Positions 37,979 through 46,905 of a DNA stretch of 64,000 bases are shown in pieces. The notes below the pieces were generated by a model, which made no database searches, was not told the origin of the DNA, and worked only from the letters and a program-made list of their open reading frames with translations. The stretch's first letter is position 1. Every line of letters begins with the position of its first letter. Source of the stretch: Thalassotalea sp. LPB0316 (GTDB lineage Bacteria; Pseudomonadota; Gammaproteobacteria; Enterobacterales; Alteromonadaceae); NCBI RefSeq assembly GCF_014898095.1, contig NZ_CP062946.1, positions 3,472,001 to 3,536,000 on the forward strand. The letters are read 5' to 3'. The translations under genes were made by a program, and so were the position numbers.

Positions 37979-37994
37979 CTGTATAAATCAACAG
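37979..37994 (-). promoter_or_regulatory. LexA (SOS) box upstream of yebG
   Basis: The sequence CTGTATAAATCAACAG fits the gammaproteobacterial LexA consensus CTG-N10-CAG (with the favoured CTGT and ACAG ends). It is placed 75 bp before yebG, consistent with repression at its promoter. Confidence 0.8.
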
Positions 37995-38057
37995 TAACAC
38001 AATTAAAAACTGAATAAAAGATAACGCATCAGGAATATTTTTATTCACTCCACCGCA

Positions 38058-39857
38058 TTAGTAACCCTGTGCTTGGCCGTCTTTGCGCATCTCACTCGCT
38101 CCGTGATAAACGCCCGTTACCGGATGTTTTAATATCGCCTGATAGCCACCAAATGAGCCACTGGTAATGTGAACTTTATGACCTCGCTTTTGCAATTCAC
38201 GAACAACCTGAGCGCGAATACCACTTTCTAGTTCAAGTACACCGCCATCTTGCATTCTGCCTTCCCATGTTGGCGAAGTAGAGCCTTTGTGATGAAATCT
38301 TGCGGCGTCGCCGGCTTGTTGCACGTTCATGCCAAAATCGACAATATTGGTAACCATCTGCGCATGCCCTTGCGGTTGCATCGCGCCGCCCATTAAGCCA
38401 AAGCTCATATACGGTTGGTTATCTTTGGTGATAAAGGCCGGAATAATGGTATGAAACGGGCGTTTTTCTGGTGCATAAACATTCGGGTGGCCCGGTGTTA
38501 ATGAATACTGAGCGCCGCGATTTTGAAAGATAAAGCCCAAGCCATCGGCGACTAATCCTGTGCCCATGCCGCGATAGTTACTTTGAATAAGACTGACCAT
38601 CATGCCATTTTTATCGGCCACGGTAAGATAAATGGTATCGCCTTCTATGAGTTTCGGATCGCCGTGCTCCACTTGCGTTGCCGCTTTTTTCATATCGATA
38701 AGTTGCGCGCGCTTGGCGCCGTATTCGTCTGACAGTAAATAGTCGAGATCAATATTGCTGTAATCGGGATCTGCGTAAAACCTCGCTCTATCTTCAAATG
38801 CGAGTTTTTTCGCCTCTGCCATTACGTGCAAATAGTCGGCGCTGTTGTGCTCCATCGCGGTTAAATCAAAATTTTTCAGCACAGAAAGCATCTGCAAAGC
38901 TGCAATGCCTTGGCCATTAGGTGGTAATTCCCATACGTCATAACCGCGGTAATTCATTGACACTGGCTTGATCCACGTACTAGTGTGGCTAGCAAAATCT
39001 TCATAGCGCAATGGCCCACCAATGCGTTTAAAATATCGGTCGATCGTTTTAGCGATCTCACCTTGATAGAACGCCTCACGCCCGCCTTGCGCGATTTTTT
39101 CCAGCGTATTGGCAAGATCGGGATTTTTAAAGATCTCGCCCGCTTTTGGCGCATTGCCATTAATTAAAAAGGTCGCTTGATAATTGCTAATTTCTTCTAT
39201 TTCACCGGCTTTAAATAAACGCTCGTAGCGTTTTTGGTAAATATCCATATAGTACGCAATCACTTCAGTAACCGGAAAGCCTTGCTTGGCATAGCTTATT
39301 GCAGGTGCAAGGTTTTGCTTCATCGGCAAGTGACCAAATTTATTATGTAGTTCATACCACGCGTCTACTGTGCCAGGAACAGTTACCGGTGGTGTGCCCC
39401 AATTAGGAATTTGTGAAACATCGCCAATTTTTGCTTTGAGCTGAGCTAACGTTTGGCCTTTTGCTGAGCGACCTGATCCGTTAAGGCCATAGAGTTGCTC
39501 GGTTTTAGGATCCCAAACGATGGCAAATAAATCACCGCCTATGCCATTGCCGGTTGGTTCCATCAAGCCGATCGCCGCATTCGCCGCGATAGCTGCATCA
39601 ACCGCGTTGCCGCCTGCTTGTAAAATATCAATCGCCACCTGCGATGCCAAAGGATGAGATGTTGCCGCCATGCCATTAACCGCCAAAACTGGAGAGCGGG
39701 TCGCCCAAGGTGCGCCAACAACCCGATCACCTCGACCATCTTCGCGCATTTGTACCGGCTTTTTGGTCACATCGTCAATTATCGTATTGTTTGTTTTGCT
39801 TATCGCCAATGGTGATAACAGTATTGAACAGCTTAATAGCAAGGCAATCTTTTTCAT
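38058..39857 (-). CDS. ggt: Gamma-glutamyltransferase
   Basis: This periplasmic Ntn hydrolase cleaves glutathione and other gamma-glutamyl compounds. The signal peptide is about residues 1-20 (ALLLSCSILLSPLAIS). GGNAVDAAIAANAAIGLMEPTGNGIGGDLF is the substrate-domain signature. The autoprocessing Thr lies in EGDTIYLTVADKNG, followed by the small subunit. Late motifs LMGGAMQPQGHAQM and FGGYQAI are also present. At 599 residues it is full length. It may serve amino-acid scavenging. Single-gene unit. Confidence 0.92.
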   Translation of the reverse strand: MKKIALLLSCSILLSPLAISKTNNTIIDDVTKKPVQMREDGRGDRVVGAPWATRSPVLAVNGMAATSHPLASQVAIDILQAGGNAVDAAIAANAAIGLMEPTGNGIGGDLFAIVWDPKTEQLYGLNGSGRSAKGQTLAQLKAKIGDVSQIPNWGTPPVTVPGTVDAWYELHNKFGHLPMKQNLAPAISYAKQGFPVTEVIAYYMDIYQKRYERLFKAGEIEEISNYQATFLINGNAPKAGEIFKNPDLANTLEKIAQGGREAFYQGEIAKTIDRYFKRIGGPLRYEDFASHTSTWIKPVSMNYRGYDVWELPPNGQGIAALQMLSVLKNFDLTAMEHNSADYLHVMAEAKKLAFEDRARFYADPDYSNIDLDYLLSDEYGAKRAQLIDMKKAATQVEHGDPKLIEGDTIYLTVADKNGMMVSLIQSNYRGMGTGLVADGLGFIFQNRGAQYSLTPGHPNVYAPEKRPFHTIIPAFITKDNQPYMSFGLMGGAMQPQGHAQMVTNIVDFGMNVQQAGDAARFHHKGSTSPTWEGRMQDGGVLELESGIRAQVVRELQKRGHKVHITSGSFGGYQAILKHPVTGVYHGASEMRKDGQAQGY

Positions 39858-40132
39858 TTTCTTCAGCTCTTGTGGTTTGTTGTGGTGACGATTAAAAATT
39901 TCGTTTTAACACTCATCAATGGTAGCAATGTTCTTATTATTTTCGTAAGACCACTCAACGGCTTATTTTGTTGCTTCAACTAAAAATCGATTATTTAACG
40001 CAATATCGTGGTAGCATCTGCAACCAAATCTTAATAGGGTCGCCTTGATAAACGAAAGTGTTACCCGAATGTCGATAGATGTCGATAGATGTCAATCAAA
40101 GCATAATAACAAGAGTAAATAGGTTGTTATCG

Positions 40133-42412
40133 ATGAACAAACTTCTCCCTTTAGTGGCAGCATCTGTAGTAGCTAGCCCAGTGGTACAAGCACAACAATT
40201 AAGCGTTGAAGATTATCAACGAGCAGAAAAACAGCTAGCGAGCACCACCAGTAAATTAGTGTTTGGCACTGTTGATTACCCAGTTTGGCAAGGCGAGACC
40301 CTGTTCTATCGCAGCCAAACCGAACAAGGTTTGCGCTTTTACCAAGCAGATGCAAAAAATCAGACGAAAGCACTAGCATTTGATCACCAAAAGCTAGCAA
40401 CCGCATTAGCAAGTGCCAGCGAGCAAGAGGTAGATGCCAACAAGCTACCGATGAAAGCACTTAACTTTGACACTGATGAGCAACTGCAAATTACCCTTGA
40501 AAAAGCTACCTTCAGCTGTGATTTAGTCAAATACCTGTGCCAACAAGTTGAGCCAAGTGTTAAGAAACACGAGTTTGTATCACCTGATGGCGAAAAAACC
40601 GTATTTATTAAAGCGCACAACTTGTGGTTGCGAGAGTTAGCCAGCAATAACGAAACACAGTTGACCTTTGACGGCGAACAAGATTTTGGCTACGCCACCA
40701 ACAATGCTGGTTGGATCCGCAGTGACAAGCCAGTGGTAAAGTGGTCACCTGATTCAACTAAACTCACCACGTTTAAGCACGATAGCCGAAAAGTCGGTGA
40801 AATGGCGGTTGTCTCGACCAATGTGGGGACACCTGATATCGATGTATGGAAGTACCCACTACCCGGTGATGAGCATATTTTTACGATAGAGCGCGTTGTC
40901 ATTGACATTGAAAACAACAAGCTTATTCGCCTTGATATGCCGATTGACCAACACCGTTCAACGATTACCGATCACGTTGCTGGCCGCGATGGTTCATTAC
41001 TTGATATCGACTGGTCTGAAGACAGCCAGCACTTTGCCTTTGTCTCATCTAGCCGAGATCACAAACAAGCAACGGTAAAAATTGCCGATGCAAAATCAGG
41101 GCAAGTGAAAACGGTATTTACCGAAACAGAAGAAACCTTTTTTGAGTCGGGCGTTGACGGCATAAGTTGGCGTTACCTAGATAAAACCAATGAGATTTTA
41201 TGGTTCTCGCAACGCGATAACTGGGGGCATTTCTATCTCATTGATGCGACAACCGGCAAGGTAAAAAAACAACTAACCCAGGGTGATTGGACAGTTATCG
41301 AGCTGCTTCACTTAGATCAAGAAGCGGGCAAAATCCTCTTTACCGGTGCTGGCCGTGAAGGCGCAGATCCTTATTTCCATTCGCTTTATAGCCTAAATTT
41401 AGATGGCTCAGACTTAACTTTACTGACACCTGAAAAACAGCATCACCGCATTAGTCTTAGTAAGTCAGGCCAGTACTTTTTAGATCGCGCATCAACCTAT
41501 AATCAAGCGCAAACAAGCTTTATTCGCTCAACCAATACTGGCCAAGGCTTTACGCTTGAAACTATGGATATCGATGCGCTTGAAGCGACGGGTTGGCAAG
41601 CACCTGAGCCATTTATAGTAAAAGACAGAGATGGCAATTTCGATCTTCACGGCTTACTTTACAAGCCCTCTAATTTTGATGCCAACAAAACCTATCCGGT
41701 GATCAATTACTTATACCCAGGGCCACAAGTTGGTTCAATTCGCGGTCGTCACTTTAGAGCGGCGCGCGGCGATAACCAAGCAATCGCAGAGCTTGGCTTC
41801 ATCGTGGTTGAATTAGACGCCTTAGGTACGCCGGGTCGCTCTAAAGCATTCCACGAATTCTATTACGGTAAAATGGGTGATAGCGGCATTCCAGATCAAG
41901 TGGCGGCGATTAAACAGCTAGGTAAAAAATATCCTTGGATGGACACAACCAAAGTAGGTATTTGGGGACATTCAGGTGGTGGCTTTGCCTCAACGCGCGC
42001 ACTACTTACCTACCCTGATTTTTACCGTGTTGCGGTTTCACAAGCGGGTAATCACGACAACCGCAATTACGCCGATGAATGGGGTGAAAAATGGCACGGT
42101 TTATTAGAAAAACGTGATGATAAAACCACCAACTACGACAGCCAAGCAAACCAGCTTATCGTTGAAAACCTCAAAGGTAAGTTATTACTTGCTCACGGTA
42201 CAACCGACACCAACGTGCCGCCGTATAGCACATTATTAGTGGTTGAAGCACTGATTGAAGCCAACAAAGACTTTGATATGTTAATGTTGCCAAACCGTGG
42301 CCACGGCTTTGCAAGAGAGCCATACATGATGCGCAAACGCTGGGACTACTTTGTAACCCATTTACTTGGCGCAACACCACCTAAAGAGTTTAGCTTTAAA
42401 ACAGAAAAGTAG
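40133..42412 (+). CDS. Secreted S9 family peptidase (DPP-IV-like)
   Basis: The start is ATG 40133, which gives a signal peptide (MNKLLPLVAASVVASPVVQA). The in-frame ATG at 40079 lies in a 10-bp direct repeat (GTCGATAGAT) and has no signal. The 759-residue protein has an N-terminal DPP-IV beta-propeller and a C-terminal alpha/beta-hydrolase domain. Nucleophile Ser614 is in WGHSGGGFAS, with a late His in PNRGHGFAREPY. It removes dipeptides, often after Pro or Ala, from extracellular peptides. It is periplasmic or secreted, monocistronic and typical of marine peptide-degrading bacteria. Confidence 0.9.
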   Translation: MNKLLPLVAASVVASPVVQAQQLSVEDYQRAEKQLASTTSKLVFGTVDYPVWQGETLFYRSQTEQGLRFYQADAKNQTKALAFDHQKLATALASASEQEVDANKLPMKALNFDTDEQLQITLEKATFSCDLVKYLCQQVEPSVKKHEFVSPDGEKTVFIKAHNLWLRELASNNETQLTFDGEQDFGYATNNAGWIRSDKPVVKWSPDSTKLTTFKHDSRKVGEMAVVSTNVGTPDIDVWKYPLPGDEHIFTIERVVIDIENNKLIRLDMPIDQHRSTITDHVAGRDGSLLDIDWSEDSQHFAFVSSSRDHKQATVKIADAKSGQVKTVFTETEETFFESGVDGISWRYLDKTNEILWFSQRDNWGHFYLIDATTGKVKKQLTQGDWTVIELLHLDQEAGKILFTGAGREGADPYFHSLYSLNLDGSDLTLLTPEKQHHRISLSKSGQYFLDRASTYNQAQTSFIRSTNTGQGFTLETMDIDALEATGWQAPEPFIVKDRDGNFDLHGLLYKPSNFDANKTYPVINYLYPGPQVGSIRGRHFRAARGDNQAIAELGFIVVELDALGTPGRSKAFHEFYYGKMGDSGIPDQVAAIKQLGKKYPWMDTTKVGIWGHSGGGFASTRALLTYPDFYRVAVSQAGNHDNRNYADEWGEKWHGLLEKRDDKTTNYDSQANQLIVENLKGKLLLAHGTTDTNVPPYSTLLVVEALIEANKDFDMLMLPNRGHGFAREPYMMRKRWDYFVTHLLGATPPKEFSFKTEK

Positions 42413-42461
42413 TACGGTAGATAGGTTTAACTTGAACTGACAGATTTGAATAATTGAACTC

Positions 42462-42562
42462 AAAATAATCGGGGTCAGAGTTAAAATAATCGGGGTCAGA
42501 GTTAGCGAACTCTGACCCCAAACCTCGAATAAACCCGTCATTACCGTGCAGACGGTAATCTC
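42462..42562. repeat. Duplicated GGGGTCAGAGT half, hairpin and a GTCAT...ATCTC hairpin
   Basis: A 21-bp segment (AAAATAATC then GGGGTCAGAGTT) is repeated directly at 42462-42482 and 42483-42503. The second copy completes a hairpin with AACTCTGACCCC (42508-42519). Next to it, 42537-42562 is another border-type hairpin GTCATTACCGT...ACGGTAATCTC. The S9 peptidase and the following lipoprotein gene converge here, so these could end both transcripts. Confidence 0.85.
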
Positions 42563-42571
42563 CATAACAAT

Positions 42572-43060
42572 CTATTTTACTTTGTGAGTGACCTTTTTTA
42601 GTTTGAAGTAATCTGCCAATAGCTTATATTCACCTTCATCTTTGAAATAGAATTTGCCTCCAACATCAGACCTTCTAATATAAATAGGTGCTTGATACGA
42701 AAGAATCGGTTCATTGTTGTCAATAAAGTTAACTTCTAAAAAAAACTTGTCCTCATTACAGCTACTACAACTCAATATTTTAGCCACACAAAATCCAGTA
42801 CCACTTTCAATTTCAAAAGATTCAACGGTATAGCGATTCCTCCAGCCTCCGGTTTCTTTAAAAGTATAAAAGTCGACCTGTTCAACTTCGCCATCAGCAT
42901 CAAAACCATACAGCCAATATATTTGTGACGTTGTATAACAGTTACCAATAATTCCCGAATAGCTATTATCCTTACTAACATCAACGGAGGTTGCTCTGCA
43001 TCCCAAAAGGCTCGTGGTAATCATTAACACCATCAAGCTAATGATATTACAACGAAGCAC
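42572..43060 (-). CDS. Hypothetical lipoprotein
   Basis: This 162-residue product starts at GTG 43060 behind GGAAGAG. It has a lipobox TSLLGC with Cys21. The mature part holds several cysteines (GNCYTTS, FCVAKILSCSSCNED) and a mostly beta pattern. It has no domain that can be named. It is likely anchored to the inner or outer membrane. The minus-strand small ORF at 43047-43178 overlaps its start by 14 bp. Base composition is somewhat lower in GC than the neighbours. Confidence 0.65.
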   Translation of the reverse strand: MLRCNIISLMVLMITTSLLGCRATSVDVSKDNSYSGIIGNCYTTSQIYWLYGFDADGEVEQVDFYTFKETGGWRNRYTVESFEIESGTGFCVAKILSCSSCNEDKFFLEVNFIDNNEPILSYQAPIYIRRSDVGGKFYFKDEGEYKLLADYFKLKKVTHKVK

Positions 43061-43178
43061 TTACATCTCTTCCTTTCTCTTTGGTCAAACACGCTGTAGA
43101 TGCCGAATACACGTAAGAGCTCATTAGGCTCAAAAGCAATAACAGCATATGAGTTATATTTAGGCCTTTGTTTGACAT
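43047..43178 (-). CDS. Possible 43-residue secreted peptide
   Basis: An ATG at 43178 with AAGG six bases before opens a 43-codon frame. It has a hydrophobic stretch (THMLLLLLSLMSSYVYSA) resembling a signal peptide and a short polar tail. It overlaps the start of the following lipoprotein gene by 14 bp. It could be a coupling leader or the remnant of a broken gene. Confidence 0.35.
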   Translation of the reverse strand: MSNKGLNITHMLLLLLSLMSSYVYSASTACLTKEKGRDVSASL

Positions 43179-43245
43179 TAACTACCTTTAAATAGTGACT
43201 TTTCTATAAGCGATTAAGAGATTTTCCAAAACAGGCACATGCTAA

Positions 43246-44262
43246 TTAAAATTGGGAATTCCTCGCATTTTCAATGCGCTCTAACGTTAACGGGTGACTG
43301 CTGAATAATGCATCAAGTTTATTGCCATCAGCGGCTAAGGTAGCGAACTTTTCCATTGCTACGGCAAAATCTTCGTTTGTTAGGCCAACTAATTTGGCAT
43401 GCTCCAACGCGTAATTGTCGGCTTCCCACTCTAACTTTTGCGAGTACTGATTTTGTACAATGGTATTCGATATACCAGCGAATACTTCGATCATCCCACC
43501 TAAGTCACCAATAAAATAATCTATGGCCATAGAAGCAATAATGGTTTCAGCAATTAAACGCATTGAATGATTGCGCTCTACATGACCAATTTCATGCAAA
43601 ACAATAGCAGCTAACAACTCAAAATTATTGTCTAACAAGGCCACTAGATCATCGGTAATGACAATAGTGCCATCGGGCAGTGCAAAGGCATTGGCGCCAA
43701 AAAACTCAGATTTGCGAAACTGAAATTTAAATAACTTGTCGGCAATATTGAGCTTACCGGTGAGTTGAGCTAATTGAACAACGTAGTTTTCAATGGTTTC
43801 TTCATCTAGTTCTGAGGGAGCCAATACGGTTTTATCTAGGGCATTTAGGGTGTTAGTAGAGGATATTTGGGTGACGTAACTAGGTACTAAATCGGCAAAT
43901 TGCACGGCAAAAGCAGGTAATAAGTATTTAAAAATACTAAACAAAAACAGGGGCACTAGGAGTAATGAAAGCAGTACTATTTTGCTATTGGATTCGAGCT
44001 TGCCGATATTATTATCAGCAAATAACCACTGATCGATAGACGCATTGGCATCGATGTACAAGCTGCCATTATCAGGTAATAACACTTCTCTGGGCATCTC
44101 TCCCAATTTAGAGCTAACTTTTAATTCTGACCTCGACAGCCGACGTAAAACTGTTTTTGAATCGTTTTCAATCACTTGTAAAAGGTCTGGGCTTAAAATA
44201 TTAACGGTAACAGGCAGTGATGACGAGCTGCCTGTTACATAGTAAGTTGCAGTGTTAACCAT
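43246..44262 (-). CDS. M48 family membrane metalloprotease
   Basis: This 338-residue protein has an N-terminal beta-rich part, one hydrophobic helix at about 94-113 and an M48 protease domain. Zinc motif HEIGH is at 223-227 with a likely third ligand Glu in LEWEADNYALEHA near 275. It resembles the BepA/HtpX/YggG side of M48, but has no TPR part. It is probably anchored by the helix with the protease domain in the periplasm. It overlaps the DUF898 gene by one base (ATG/TAA style), indicating one operon. Confidence 0.86.
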   Translation of the reverse strand: MVNTATYYVTGSSSSLPVTVNILSPDLLQVIENDSKTVLRRLSRSELKVSSKLGEMPREVLLPDNGSLYIDANASIDQWLFADNNIGKLESNSKIVLLSLLLVPLFLFSIFKYLLPAFAVQFADLVPSYVTQISSTNTLNALDKTVLAPSELDEETIENYVVQLAQLTGKLNIADKLFKFQFRKSEFFGANAFALPDGTIVITDDLVALLDNNFELLAAIVLHEIGHVERNHSMRLIAETIIASMAIDYFIGDLGGMIEVFAGISNTIVQNQYSQKLEWEADNYALEHAKLVGLTNEDFAVAMEKFATLAADGNKLDALFSSHPLTLERIENARNSQF

Positions 44263-45449
44263 TAGCCAATCGCAACATCAAGATCAAATGCCTCAGCGAT
44301 TTCATCACCAATCGCGTTACCGCTAGTCTCTTGACTCGCGAGGACACTATCTGCGCCTGCCATTACCCGAACTGTGGTGTTACGACAAAAATAATGTTGT
44401 TTTCTCACCTGTGTGAGTGGTAACGCCAAGCCAAACGTTAAAACTAACAACACTAGGTTACTAAAATTTAACCAGGCTAATTCAGTAAATTTAAAGTCTG
44501 AATCAAATTTTGCAACATCGTTTAACTCACTGTTGTCATAGATGTGATTTCTTATTCTTGCTTGGTAATAACTACCACACACTGTGTAAATAACTAAATA
44601 AGCTAACATGGTTAAAATAGATAACATGACAGACTGGTTTTGAGCCACCTCGGGATCAGTGCTAACCAAGCCTAGTTGGAACAAGACAAAAATTGCCGGA
44701 ATTGTCATTAACGCACTAATAAAACTAGCCTCCCAGTACGTCCCGCCCTGTAATTTTGTTTCAAAGCTTTTGTCACCATACTGAATATTGTCAATGATAA
44801 ACTCGTCCATCTTCGCTAATGCAAATGGCATGGCCAAATAAAACGTAAATAGTGATAAAAATGGATAAAGTACAAAAACTACAAAAGCGCGGCCGTACTT
44901 TCCATGGAATGAGAAACGAATGTTGCGATACCCAGTGACCTTCATCTTAAACTTAAGGCTTTGCACCACCAAAAATGGCATAAAAACGACCAGGCCAATT
45001 GCCAACATAGCTCCCGAAAAAGGTGAAATGGTAGCAAGCATGTAATAACCGACCAATAAAACTGCGGCAATGACTCGGCCTTTTAGTATTTGTATCGGGC
45101 TTGCTAAGTAGGTAAATCGATGGCCGTCAGCTTCGGTATTACCGTATATATAGCGAGTGTTTCGAACTTTAGCCCAAGGCGAGTATACGCCTAACGTCAC
45201 TATGGTCAGCAGTAAATTAACGATCCATATCGAAAAATACTCCTTGGCATTACCGTGAAACTGAGGGGTAATTTCACGTACAATTTTGTGTTCTTCTTGA
45301 AGGTGTTGTTGCTCAAACTTTTGATTGTGCTCGGCAATGAGTTTATCTAATTGCACCGCTCTGTCTGGGTATTGTTCAACATCAAGGTGTTGTCGAGCTT
45401 CTAATAACTCTTTATAGGTATAGGTTGAATAGTCAATATTGGGTTCCAT
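44262..45449 (-). CDS. DUF898 (YjgN-like) membrane protein
   Basis: This 395-residue polytopic inner-membrane protein has a soluble N-terminal coiled region (to about 65) and then around eight hydrophobic helices. EYFSIWIVNLLLTIVTLGVYSPWAKVRNTRYIYGN is the DUF898 signature, with a second copy-like segment LAWLNFSNLVLLVLTFGLALPLTQVRKQHYF near 325. The function is unknown. Its one-base overlap with the M48 protease gene is a recurrent pairing in this group and suggests the protease acts with it. Confidence 0.88.
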   Translation of the reverse strand: MEPNIDYSTYTYKELLEARQHLDVEQYPDRAVQLDKLIAEHNQKFEQQHLQEEHKIVREITPQFHGNAKEYFSIWIVNLLLTIVTLGVYSPWAKVRNTRYIYGNTEADGHRFTYLASPIQILKGRVIAAVLLVGYYMLATISPFSGAMLAIGLVVFMPFLVVQSLKFKMKVTGYRNIRFSFHGKYGRAFVVFVLYPFLSLFTFYLAMPFALAKMDEFIIDNIQYGDKSFETKLQGGTYWEASFISALMTIPAIFVLFQLGLVSTDPEVAQNQSVMLSILTMLAYLVIYTVCGSYYQARIRNHIYDNSELNDVAKFDSDFKFTELAWLNFSNLVLLVLTFGLALPLTQVRKQHYFCRNTTVRVMAGADSVLASQETSGNAIGDEIAEAFDLDVAIG

Positions 45450-45580
45450 GTCTTACTCCTAGACAAAATGTTCCTGATGCACTTCCATTTTTTATGTGTC
45501 ATTATTTTTCCACAAGTGCATGTATGTCGCAGTATGCGCTAGCTTCCGTAGATTTCAGCGCTGTGCTTTCGCATGCCATC

Positions 45581-45660
45581 AATGAATAAAAAACATACGA
45601 TTATCATAGTATTAACACATACCAATAAATAATTATGTAAAGACATGTTAAGAAATAAGC
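45581..45660 (-). repeat. 80-bp upstream module, copy A
   Basis: This segment upstream of the DUF898 gene matches 46681-46760 over 80 bp without gaps and with most bases identical. Conserved blocks include GAATAAAAAACATAC, AGTATTAACACAT and ATGTAAAGACATGTTAAGAAAT. It probably carries shared promoter or operator elements for the minus strand. Confidence 0.85.
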
Positions 45661-45703
45661 ATGAGTTGATAACGACTATTTGCATAAAGGGTGGAGGTTA
45701 TCC

Positions 45704-46312
45704 CTATTTTGATTGGGTTAGCACAACCACCTTTTGGCCAGTGTCGTGGTTCACCACTAACACTTCTTTGAGTGTCCATTGCTCGCCAAATTTCGTGGCA
45801 TAAACGTAAACTTGCGCTTGGGCTTCAGCGCCTTTAATGGTGTAATTTAAATTAGCCGAACCACTCGCGCCAGAGGTTGAGATTTCGCCTAAAACAAAAT
45901 AGCCCGGTTCAGGGTTGTTACCCACCAATGCGATTACTTGAGGGTTTGATGTCACTGCATCTAATGACATTTGATACGCCTTGCCTTTCATCATATCCAT
46001 CAATGGGATGAATATGATGAACACAGTAATAAATACTATAATGAGCCCTGCGTTTCGCCACTTTTTCTGAGTAGATTTAAAGTGTTCAACATCGCGCCAC
46101 GTGCGATTGCGCCATGCCCACTCGTTACCTTTAGCACCTAAAACAAAGAGCATGATGAAGTTAACAAAAGGCACAAACATCAGCAGCGCGATATATGTGC
46201 TATTGCCAATACCCCATAGCCAATTGAGTAAAAAAGCTCCCCAATTCCAACCTTTGATTTCTTCGGGCACAACTGACGCTTTACCCATTCCCGAAAGATA
46301 TTCCTTTTCCAT
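45704..46312 (-). CDS. Membrane protein with Coa1-like domain
   Basis: This 202-residue protein has an N-terminal hydrophobic part in the style of DUF2628 (EIKGWNWGAFLLNWLWGIGNSTYIALLMFVPFV), a helix at about 88-105 and a C-terminal Coa1-type domain (NPEPGYFVLGEISTSGASGSANLNYTIKGAEAQAQVYVYATKFGEQWTL). Such proteins are often annotated as cytochrome oxidase assembly factor Coa1-like, but there are no cytochrome genes here. It lies between the two copies of the repeated upstream module. Confidence 0.8.
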   Translation of the reverse strand: MEKEYLSGMGKASVVPEEIKGWNWGAFLLNWLWGIGNSTYIALLMFVPFVNFIMLFVLGAKGNEWAWRNRTWRDVEHFKSTQKKWRNAGLIIVFITVFIIFIPLMDMMKGKAYQMSLDAVTSNPQVIALVGNNPEPGYFVLGEISTSGASGSANLNYTIKGAEAQAQVYVYATKFGEQWTLKEVLVVNHDTGQKVVVLTQSK

Positions 46313-46353
46313 AATTTTTTACTCAAATCACTGGTTAAATTAGCTGCCTTTGC

Positions 46354-46587
46354 CTATTCATGTTTGTTTTTAATTTTATAAACAATCACGCTTGCAAGCC
46401 CCCACAGCGACCACAAGATACCAATCGCTAGTAACACATTACCAACAAGTGGAATATCTAAAACTGGGTGCAGTGCTTTGCCTGTATTAGGAAAAACAGC
46501 ATTCATTCCCAGGCCAAAAAAGAATAGTCCGGGCATTGCTTTTAGCATTAGTCTCAGAAGTTCTTTATCTATTTCTTTATTGTTCAT
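46354..46587 (-). CDS. Small two-helix membrane protein
   Basis: This 77-residue protein has an amphipathic basic start (MNNKEIDKELLRLMLK), two hydrophobic helices (about 18-30 and 50-68) and a charged tail. It has no family name. It is 41 bp before the Coa1-like gene in the same direction and is probably co-expressed. The second copy of the 80-bp module lies 94 bp before its start. Confidence 0.65.
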   Translation of the reverse strand: MNNKEIDKELLRLMLKAMPGLFFFGLGMNAVFPNTGKALHPVLDIPLVGNVLLAIGILWSLWGLASVIVYKIKNKHE

Positions 46588-46680
46588 ACAACACTCCCTA
46601 ATTACCGTTGATTAAACCTTGCAATCAACAAATTCTCGCTTATCCATAACAACCTAAGCAGTATATTTCTCACTTACGTT

Positions 46681-46760
46681 AAAGAATAAAAAACATACAG
46701 TTATCACAGTATTAACACATGCTAGCCGATAATAATGTAAAGACATGTTAAGAAATTAAC
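46681..46760 (-). repeat. 80-bp upstream module, copy B
   Basis: This is the ungapped counterpart of 45581-45660, located upstream of the small two-helix membrane protein gene. Apart from this, the 46588-46905 intergenic region shows no supportable gene. Confidence 0.85.
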
Positions 46761-46905
46761 TGGATTGATTGCGAGTAGACGCAGATAGATATTAACAGCG
46801 CAAGAAATTACGCCGTAAATTACCACGAAAAACCAACTTATTAAGCCTCTCCCCAACAGGTAAAAGGCTTGCTAAGTCAGTTCATTGCAAGGTTATTAAA
46901 CACCA

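Noticed and set aside
40064..40094. 10-bp direct repeats (GTCGATAGAT) at the S9 peptidase upstream end
   Set aside because: Only two and a half copies, no palindrome and no known element. Probably simple slippage.
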